Assembly: GCA_964365905.1 (NCBI GenBank)
Contig: CAYIRQ010000055.1
Span: 1-9,666 of the forward strand
DNA length: 9,666 nt
Direction of reading: 5' to 3'
DNA from: CAYIRQ01 sp964365905
GTDB taxonomy: Bacteria > Patescibacteriota > Gracilibacteria > Peribacterales > Peribacteraceae
A model generated the notes under the pieces. The model was not told the origin of the DNA and did not search any database. It worked only from the letters and a program-made list of their open reading frames with translations. How positions within the stretch are numbered: position 1 is the stretch's first letter; each line of letters opens with the position of its first letter. This document shows, one piece after another, positions 5,136 through 9,666 of the stretch. A program made the translations under genes and the position numbers.

Positions 5136-6155
5136 ATGCGCGTTCTTTCCGGAATGCAACCCTCCGGCGATGCCCATCTGGGCAACTACTTCGGATCGAT
5201 GAAGCCGAATATCGATCTACTCTCTTCTGGAGCAGAAGAAAATATCTACATCATTGTTGATTTGCATGCTCTCACGACAATGCACAACGCGGATGATCTT
5301 CGGAAGCAGCGACAGAATTTGACGAAGGATATGCTTGCCTGTGGATTTGATCCCTCGAAAGGCATTCTCTTCTTCCAGTCGTATGTCCCGGAGCATACGG
5401 AGCTTGCATGGATTCTCTCCTGTGTTACCCCGGTGGGACTTCTTGAGCGCGCAGTGAGTTACAAGGAAAAGGTGCAGGAGGGGATCGAAGCAAGTGCTGG
5501 ACTCTTTACGTACCCGGTACTCCAGGCTGCCGATATTCTTCTCTACGACGCGAACGTTGTTCCCGTGGGCAAAGATCAAAAGCAGCACCTCGAGATGGCG
5601 CGCGACATCGCCCAGAAATTCAATCACCGATATGGTTCGACTCCGCTTCCGTCGCGGCTCGGCCGCGCCGAGACGGGCACCACAGGTGGTGAAGGAGCCC
5701 TTGTCGTGCCGGAAGCCCGTATCCGTGATGACGTTGCCGTCGTTCCCGGCACTGACGGGCGCAAGATGAGCAAGAGTTACGGGAATACGATCCCGATGTT
5801 CGCCGGTGAGAAAGTGATCCGGCGCGCCATTGCCGAAATCGTGACGGATTCGAAGGGTGTTGCGGACGCCAAAGATCCCGACAAAAACACGATTTATCTT
5901 CTTCACAAACTTTTCTTAAGTCCTGCAGAGGCAAAAAGCCTCGCGGAGCAATATCGAAAGGGCGGGCTCGGCTATGGTGATGCGAAGAAGATGCTGCTTG
6001 AAGCATTCATGGATTATTTCGGGGAAATGCGCGCGAAGAGAGCGGCACTCAAGGAAGCCGATGCGGAAGAGGTGATGATGGAGGGAGCGAAGAAAGCGAA
6101 AAAGATCGCAGCGGCTACGATGGAACGGGTGCGGAAAGCGACGGGGTTGCGATGA
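5136..6155 (+). CDS. trpS: Tryptophan--tRNA ligase
   Basis: TrpRS activates tryptophan with ATP and charges tRNA-Trp in the cytoplasm. It is a class I synthetase of 339 residues, the normal bacterial length. The HIGH-equivalent motif is HLGN (14-17) after MRVLSGMQPSGD, and KMSKS is intact at 210-214 in GRKMSKSYGN. Other family segments are DLHALTT, LLYDANVVPVGKDQKQHLEMARDIA and the C-terminal helical tRNA-binding part (YGDAKKMLLEAFMDYF). ATG 5136 is chosen from the family start and the adjacent promoter. It lies 44 bp after the RT stop with its own promoter, so it is not dependent on the DGR. It ends in TGA, which shows that UGA is a stop here. Confidence 0.97.
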   Translation: MRVLSGMQPSGDAHLGNYFGSMKPNIDLLSSGAEENIYIIVDLHALTTMHNADDLRKQRQNLTKDMLACGFDPSKGILFFQSYVPEHTELAWILSCVTPVGLLERAVSYKEKVQEGIEASAGLFTYPVLQAADILLYDANVVPVGKDQKQHLEMARDIAQKFNHRYGSTPLPSRLGRAETGTTGGEGALVVPEARIRDDVAVVPGTDGRKMSKSYGNTIPMFAGEKVIRRAIAEIVTDSKGVADAKDPDKNTIYLLHKLFLSPAEAKSLAEQYRKGGLGYGDAKKMLLEAFMDYFGEMRAKRAALKEADAEEVMMEGAKKAKKIAAATMERVRKATGLR

Positions 6156-6164
6156 GCGCAGATG

Positions 6165-6173
6165 TGCTACACT
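6165..6173 (+). promoter_or_regulatory. -10 element of the exported-protein gene
   Basis: TGCTACACT has a TGn extension and ends 7 nt before ATG 6181. It fits the short-spacing pattern seen at trpS. No -35 or Shine-Dalgarno is visible. Confidence 0.5.
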
Positions 6174-6180
6174 CCCTTTG

Positions 6181-6804
6181 ATGTATGTGAGAATGTATCT
6201 TTCCCTTGGCGTTCTGCTCGCAACTTTTGGTGTCGGGCAAATGGTGGAAGCAGCAGCCGGGAGAAATGTTGCGTATTTTTTCCGGGGTTACCAACATGAA
6301 CGTTCTGCTGCTCCCGAGGAAAACATGGAAATTATTCCCGTGGAGGAGATCGACATGACCGGACCGGGCTCTGCACCTCTTTCCGATGCTCTCGAGAGTC
6401 GCATTGCGCGGTATCTTTTAAGTGATCGGTGCCCCATCGGCCGGGATGAAGCTATCCAGGAACGCTGTGAATTTCTTCTCAACGTGCAACGCATGCCGAG
6501 TGGGAAAACGCGGAATGAACGCCTCAGTCCCCGGACGCGCAATGCTATTCAGCAGGTGGGTGAGGGAGTGCAGATTTATCGCAGCATCGGTGATACCTAC
6601 CGGAAGCAAGTGAGGGATACTGCGTCCGTCATCCGTGTTCAGAAGCAGAGAGGAGGGCTCCGCGGTCGTCCGCGGTCCCTGAGCGACGTCAAGGATCTTA
6701 AGACGGAAGTGGAGCGCGCGCGCGCGACCCGCCGCAGCGAGCGCGAGAGCAGCGTGCCGCTGCCCCTTGTGGAGGATCTGAATGAGGCGGATCAGGGGTA
6801 TTGA
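6181..6804 (+). CDS. Hypothetical exported basic protein
   Basis: I do not recognise this family. From ATG 6181 it has 207 residues; an ATG at 6193 is an alternative start. The N terminus (MYVRMYLSLGVLLATFGVGQ then VEAAA) is a typical signal peptide, with likely cleavage around residues 23-26. The mature part is hydrophilic, starts with an acidic segment (EENMEIIPVEEID), contains two cysteines spaced 13 residues apart (RCPIGRDEAIQERCEF), which may form a disulphide after export, and ends in an Arg/Lys-rich, probably helical region (about 140-190). An alternating GC tract (6714-6726) lies in that part. It follows trpS by 25 bp with its own -10. Function unknown; a periplasmic or surface role is inferred only from the signal peptide. 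Confidence 0.75.
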   Translation: MYVRMYLSLGVLLATFGVGQMVEAAAGRNVAYFFRGYQHERSAAPEENMEIIPVEEIDMTGPGSAPLSDALESRIARYLLSDRCPIGRDEAIQERCEFLLNVQRMPSGKTRNERLSPRTRNAIQQVGEGVQIYRSIGDTYRKQVRDTASVIRVQKQRGGLRGRPRSLSDVKDLKTEVERARATRRSERESSVPLPLVEDLNEADQGY

Positions 6805-6817
6805 GTGATCCCTCAGA

Positions 6818-6848
6818 AATTGAAAATGGAGAATTGAAAATGGATAAT
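6818..6848 (+). promoter_or_regulatory. tRNA-Gly promoter built on a 14-bp tandem repeat
   Basis: TTGAAA (6820-6825) and GATAAT (6843-6848) are separated by 17 bp, and the tRNA starts 9 nt after the -10. The segment is also a tandem duplication of AATTGAAAATGGAG (6818-6831) and AATTGAAAATGGAT (6832-6845), so a second TTGAAA at 6834 is too close to serve. This is the only promoter in the window with both boxes at standard spacing. Confidence 0.6.
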
Positions 6849-6856
6849 GGAAGCAG

Positions 6857-6931
6857 GCGGGCGTCGTATAATGGTCATTATGGAAGCTTCCCAAGCTTCA
6901 GAAGGGGGTTCGATTCCCCTCGCCCGCTCCA
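6857..6931 (+). tRNA. tRNA-Gly (anticodon CCC)
   Basis: A full cloverleaf is present. Acceptor GCGGGCG (6857-6863) pairs with CGCCCGC (6921-6927). The D arm has ATGGT, the anticodon stem is GAAGC/GCTTC around loop TTCCCAA with anticodon CCC, and the T arm is GGGGG-TTCGATT-CCCCT. The discriminator is T (6928) and CCA is encoded (6929-6931). It closely resembles E. coli tRNA-Gly(CCC), which reads GGG. It is convergent with the PH-domain gene, whose stop lies 13 bp away. Confidence 0.95.
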
Positions 6932-6943
6932 AATTTGCGAACC

Positions 6944-7465
6944 CTACTTCAATCGAAGCAGGTTCGTGATCTGCTGCGCTCTGTGATGAGGATGAGGGAC
7001 GAGCGGAATGAGTTTGCCGCCCTCGAGCGACGTCCCGCCCGTATCGAACCAGAGCGAGCCATAGTGAAGGAAGTTTTGGAGCAGACCGTGCTTGTGGGCC
7101 TCCACTCCCTGAATATTATTGAGCGCCACCTCGTGCATATCGTCGCGGAAGAATATGTTGGATTCGAGGAACATAAGTCGCCTCGAGGTGATGATGATGT
7201 CCACCATCGCTTCACTGAGGAGCCGGTGGAAGAACCAGTGATGAACGAGGAGGAAGAGAAAGAGCGCCAGGAAGAGAGACACATGCGAAAGCCACATGAG
7301 ATGATGAACGGTGACTTCCGCGAGGATGAAGAGAAGAACGCTGACGGAGAGGAGCAGGACATACACGAGCGATGGGATGACATACTTCACCCAGTGCGTG
7401 CCGAAGGCGTCAATGAGACGTTCATCCTCCGGGAATTCCATGCTTACAGAATGTGGGGTTGCCAT
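6944..7465 (-). CDS. Membrane-anchored bacterial PH-domain protein (bPH2/DUF304-like)
   Basis: This 173-residue product has two TM segments (about 28-50 and 58-80) followed by a bacterial pleckstrin-homology-like domain. The domain is marked by IIITSRRLMFLES, a basic/acidic turn FFRDDMHEVALNNIQGVEAHKHGLLQNF (shown in outline, about 105-132) and YGSLWFDTGG. This is the YdbS/YdbT-type layout; those proteins sit in the inner membrane and their function is poorly known. ATG 7465 overlaps the previous gene by 22 bp. ATG 7441, 2 nt after that gene's stop, is an equally good start and would give 165 residues through translational coupling. It is probably the last gene of the mscS transcript. Confidence 0.82.
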   Translation of the reverse strand: MATPHSVSMEFPEDERLIDAFGTHWVKYVIPSLVYVLLLSVSVLLFILAEVTVHHLMWLSHVSLFLALFLFLLVHHWFFHRLLSEAMVDIIITSRRLMFLESNIFFRDDMHEVALNNIQGVEAHKHGLLQNFLHYGSLWFDTGGTSLEGGKLIPLVPHPHHRAQQITNLLRLK

Positions 7466-7716
7466 AGGAAAAGGAAGGACGTAAAAGCGACGGAGAGGAG
7501 CGTGAGTGTGACGTAGATGGTTCCCAGAACGCGAGCCTGCGCGGTTTCCGTCCGCGCACGATCGCTTCCGAGTGCAGTCAGGATATCAACGCGTTTCCGG
7601 TGAATGTGCCGAAACTCGTAATAGAGCGCCGCCATATAGCAAAGAGAGAGGCATTGCGCCACGAGGAGCGTGGTCAGCAGCATCGTCATCCCCGGCGTTT
7701 CAAAGAGGCCGCTCAT
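7444..7716 (-). CDS. Small two-TM membrane protein, unknown
   Basis: This 90-residue protein starts at ATG 7716 (MSGLFETPGM). It has two hydrophobic segments, about residues 11-32 and 66-84, joined by a basic loop (EFRHIHRKRVDILTAL) that would face the cytoplasm by the positive-inside rule. I do not recognise the family. The longer open frame reaching 7980 is antisense-style noise overlapping mscS. A -10-like element lies 6 nt before the ATG, and the gene starts 20 bp after the mscS stop and overlaps or abuts the PH-domain gene. That suggests a three-gene membrane unit. Confidence 0.65.
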   Translation of the reverse strand: MSGLFETPGMTMLLTTLLVAQCLSLCYMAALYYEFRHIHRKRVDILTALGSDRARTETAQARVLGTIYVTLTLLSVAFTSFLFLWQPHIL

Positions 7717-7722
7717 GCGCAC

Positions 7723-7731
7723 AGCATAGCT
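7723..7731 (-). promoter_or_regulatory. -10-like element before the 90-residue gene
   Basis: On the minus strand AGCTATGCT contains TATGCT, which ends 6 nt before ATG 7716. The spacing equals that at trpS. It may be an internal promoter between mscS and the two downstream genes. Confidence 0.35.
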
Positions 7732-7736
7732 TTTTC

Positions 7737-9170
7737 CTAGGATCCGTCGCCAGTCCGGGAGCCCGCGGCGCCATCCGCAAGGACGCGCGTCGTCGGGTAG
7801 GCGAGTTCCAGAGACTTTTCTTTCCCGAAGCGCTCGAGAATCTTCCGGGTGATGGCGGTGACGACGTTCCTGCGCATGCCGATCGGCGCGATGAACCGGA
7901 GCGTGAAGACGATGCCGCTCGCGCCGAGATCCATGTAGACCTGCGGGGTCCGTGGTTCCGTCTTCACGTAGAATCGCCACGTGCGTTTCTTCGATTGCTG
8001 ATATTCCTTCTCGGCATATTCATTTGTTTCCGACTGGAGAACCTCCCGCAGAATCCTCTCCGCCTTTTTCCAGTCGCTCTCGTACGTCACCGTGACCATG
8101 AGTTCCGCCCTCGTAAAATCCGATGTCGTGTTGTAGTTCAGGACTTGGTGCGTGAGGACGAGCGCGTTCGGCACGGTCAGTGTTTTGCCGGTGCGCTCAA
8201 GCGCGTCGAGCGGCGTGGTGCCGACTTCGAGGAGCATCGTCCGGAGCAGGCCGATGTCAATGACGTCTCCCGTGTACGGCCCAATCGCGATGCGATTCCC
8301 GAGCGAGAACGGTCGTTTCTGGAGAATAATGAGCCAGCCGACGATATCTTTCACGACATCCTGCAGCGCGATCGCGAGACCGGCGCCCACGATTGCGAAG
8401 GATGCGATGACATTGGGATGTTCCGAGAAGAACTTGCTCAGGAACCAGACGGCGGCACCGGTGTAGACCGTGACGGTGAAAAATTTCGTCGCGAGATAGC
8501 GGCTCGTGTGCGTTTTGATCCGCGAGAGTAACTTTTTCCGGATCAGGCGTTCAAGAGCGACGATGAGAACGATGGTGGTGATCGTGATGCCGATCTGAAT
8601 GAAGACGGCAAATTGTTCCAGGCGGTACTGCGTCCGGAGCTTGCTCAAGCGATCATTCTGCAGTGGAAGAGCGGCGTTGAGTGCTGTGATCCGTTCCTCG
8701 AGCATGGCTTTCTTCGCCTGGAGCTCGGGGTGATTTTGTGTGAGCCGATATTCCTCGACGGCTCCCGTGCCCGCGGAGGGTTCGAGGTAATACTTCTTCT
8801 CCTCTTCGGCGAGAAGATCGAGGTCCACCGCCGCCTCCTGTCGTCGCTCTTCCAGCGTGGATACGAGCTTGAGTTGGCGGTCCAGTGCCGTGGGAAGGTC
8901 CGCAGCCCCTCCTTGCTCCTGATTCTCCGCGGAAGCGGCATCAATGATGTCCTGTACCTCTTTTTCAAAGACGCTGCGAATACGCTCCCGCTCCTCCGCG
9001 ATGCGTTTTTCGAGATAGGCGTCGCCGGGATAGCGCGCGAGAGAGGTATAGAGGGATCGCAGAGTCTGCTCGCCCGCAGCATTCTCCTGCGCATGGAGCG
9101 TCGGAGCAAACGAAACAAGCAGGAGGCACAGAGCAATCGAATATGACACACACGCTGATATTTTACTCAT
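7737..9170 (-). CDS. MscS-family mechanosensitive channel
   Basis: MscS-type channels open under membrane tension and release solutes on hypo-osmotic shock. From ATG 9170 the product has 477 residues. It has a signal peptide (1-27, ending LHA), a long charged, coiled-coil-prone extracytoplasmic region (about 40-183), TM helices near 187-207 and 227-245, and the pore-lining TM3 (about 252-282). TM3 is rich in Gly and Ala (AIVGAGLAIALQDVVKDIVG). The beta domain follows (RPFSLGNRIAIGPYTGDV, VPNALVLTHQVLNY), then the C-terminal alpha/beta domain (about 355-460). An in-frame ATG at 9227 would add 19 hydrophilic residues before the signal peptide and is rejected, because the signal peptide and -10 element fit 9170. 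It is divergent from the partial gene at 9226. Confidence 0.9.
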   Translation of the reverse strand: MSKISACVSYSIALCLLLVSFAPTLHAQENAAGEQTLRSLYTSLARYPGDAYLEKRIAEERERIRSVFEKEVQDIIDAASAENQEQGGAADLPTALDRQLKLVSTLEERRQEAAVDLDLLAEEEKKYYLEPSAGTGAVEEYRLTQNHPELQAKKAMLEERITALNAALPLQNDRLSKLRTQYRLEQFAVFIQIGITITTIVLIVALERLIRKKLLSRIKTHTSRYLATKFFTVTVYTGAAVWFLSKFFSEHPNVIASFAIVGAGLAIALQDVVKDIVGWLIILQKRPFSLGNRIAIGPYTGDVIDIGLLRTMLLEVGTTPLDALERTGKTLTVPNALVLTHQVLNYNTTSDFTRAELMVTVTYESDWKKAERILREVLQSETNEYAEKEYQQSKKRTWRFYVKTEPRTPQVYMDLGASGIVFTLRFIAPIGMRRNVVTAITRKILERFGKEKSLELAYPTTRVLADGAAGSRTGDGS

Positions 9171-9179
9171 GTTGCGCGG

Positions 9180-9188
9180 ATGATAGCA
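9180..9188 (-). promoter_or_regulatory. -10 element of the mscS-type gene
   Basis: The minus strand reads TGCTATCAT, ending 9 nt before ATG 9170. It has the same TGCTA form as the trpS and target-gene promoters. The expected start site leaves a leader of only about two bases. Confidence 0.5.
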
Positions 9189-9225
9189 CGATTTCGCGCG
9201 ATGTCGTATGCTTTCTCTGTCCTCC

Positions 9226-9666
9226 ATGACATTTTTTCTTCTCTATCTCCTCAGCGGTTTTTTTCTCCATCTCATATGGGAGAACGCGCAGGCGCCGCTC
9301 TTTGCCGGGTTCGAGTCCTTTGTGCAGCACTTCCCGATCTGCCTCAAGGCGACTCTGACAGGGGATCTCTCCATGATGTTGCTCCTGTACTTTGTGCTTG
9401 CCCTTGTGCACCGCGATCTTCAGTTTCTCGAAAAAAAAGAAACGTTCCGTCACCCGGCGACCTGGATTCTGCCTTCCTTCGTCGGAGCCCTCTTCGCGGT
9501 CATCATCGAGCTCCGAGCGCTCCTTGAGCATCGATGGTCGTATACGGACGCAATGCCCATCCTTCCGTTTTTTCCCGTCGGACTCACGCCGGTGCTGCAG
9601 ATGATCGTGATTCCACTTGTGTTGCTTTGGATTCTTCGGTGGTTGTCTACAGTTGCACCTGCAGAA
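9226..9666 (+). CDS. Multi-TM membrane protein, 3' end outside the window
   Basis: The open frame runs to the last base: 147 residues from ATG 9226. An in-frame ATG at 9208 would add six residues but overlaps a -10-like TATGCT (9207-9212), so 9226 is preferred. The protein starts with a hydrophobic helix (MTFFLLYLLSGFFLHLIWEN), then AQAPLFAGF and further hydrophobic segments near 41-61, 78-96 and 118-138. The sequence HRWSYTDAMPILP and VGLTPVLQM resembles an uncharacterised membrane-protein family I recall only vaguely; no function is assigned. It is divergent from the mscS-type gene. Confidence 0.72.
   Translation, partial: MTFFLLYLLSGFFLHLIWENAQAPLFAGFESFVQHFPICLKATLTGDLSMMLLLYFVLALVHRDLQFLEKKETFRHPATWILPSFVGALFAVIIELRALLEHRWSYTDAMPILPFFPVGLTPVLQMIVIPLVLLWILRWLSTVAPAE

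Noticed and set aside
5217..5906. 229-residue minus-strand open frame
   Set aside because: It lies antisense inside trpS, which has all its catalytic motifs. The translated frame shows no family features.
7717..7980. Extended 178-residue version of the 90-residue gene
   Set aside because: The extra N-terminal 88 residues overlap mscS in another frame and read as Arg/His-rich noise. A -10 element sits just before the internal ATG at 7716.
7572..8531. 319-residue plus-strand open frame
   Set aside because: It is antisense to the MscS-type channel and the 90-residue gene, has a biased charged composition and no recognisable domain.
1..9666. CRISPR array, insertion sequence or prophage
   Set aside because: No regularly spaced repeats, transposase, integrase or structural phage genes are seen on either strand.

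Overview
This window reads as a chromosomal segment of a Patescibacteria (CPR) bacterium with fairly high GC. That is an inference from the compact layout, the general lack of Shine-Dalgarno sites, and a diversity-generating retroelement (DGR) whose target protein, Avd and reverse transcriptase resemble families I know from CPR genomes. TGA is used as a stop (trpS and the gene after it), so the UGA-as-glycine code of Gracilibacteria/Absconditabacteria does not apply. The class cannot be fixed from the sequence; Peribacteria-like lineages are only a guess.

Layout. (1) 1-1245, plus strand: an L10-type autoregulatory leader and a long attenuator-like hairpin, then rplJ (L10) and rplL (L7/L12). 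Between the two genes lie inverted arrays of an AT-rich heptamer that supply the L10 tail and its stop codon. (2) 1309-5091: a complete DGR. It comprises a 651-residue target protein with a C-terminal variable region (VR, 3123-3253), a noncoding spacer, a template repeat (TR, 3571-3701) followed at once by an intrinsic terminator (3711-3737), an avd gene on the opposite strand (3720-4034 or longer) and a DGR reverse transcriptase (up to 5091). (3) 5136-6804, plus strand: trpS, then a small exported basic protein of unknown function. (4) 6857-6931: tRNA-Gly(CCC) with encoded CCA and its own promoter. (5) 6944-9170, minus strand: an MscS-type channel, a 90-residue two-TM protein and a membrane-anchored bacterial PH-domain protein, probably cotranscribed. 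(6) 9226-9666, plus strand: the start of a multi-TM protein that runs off the window.

The DGR is the centre of interest. VR and TR align without gaps over 131 bp. Of 23 differences, 22 fall on TR adenines and one is a silent C/T. The TR RNA, RT and Avd would produce adenine-mutagenised cDNA that overwrites the end of the target gene. Two features are unusual. First, avd is convergent with TR and divergent from RT. Second, a (GA)6G microsatellite at 4084-4096 lies in the shared avd/RT 5' region, and one extra GA unit would give both genes an ATG start at once. Several genes also show a TGCTAYAAT-like -10 element only 6-9 nt before ATG, which suggests leaderless or nearly leaderless transcripts.
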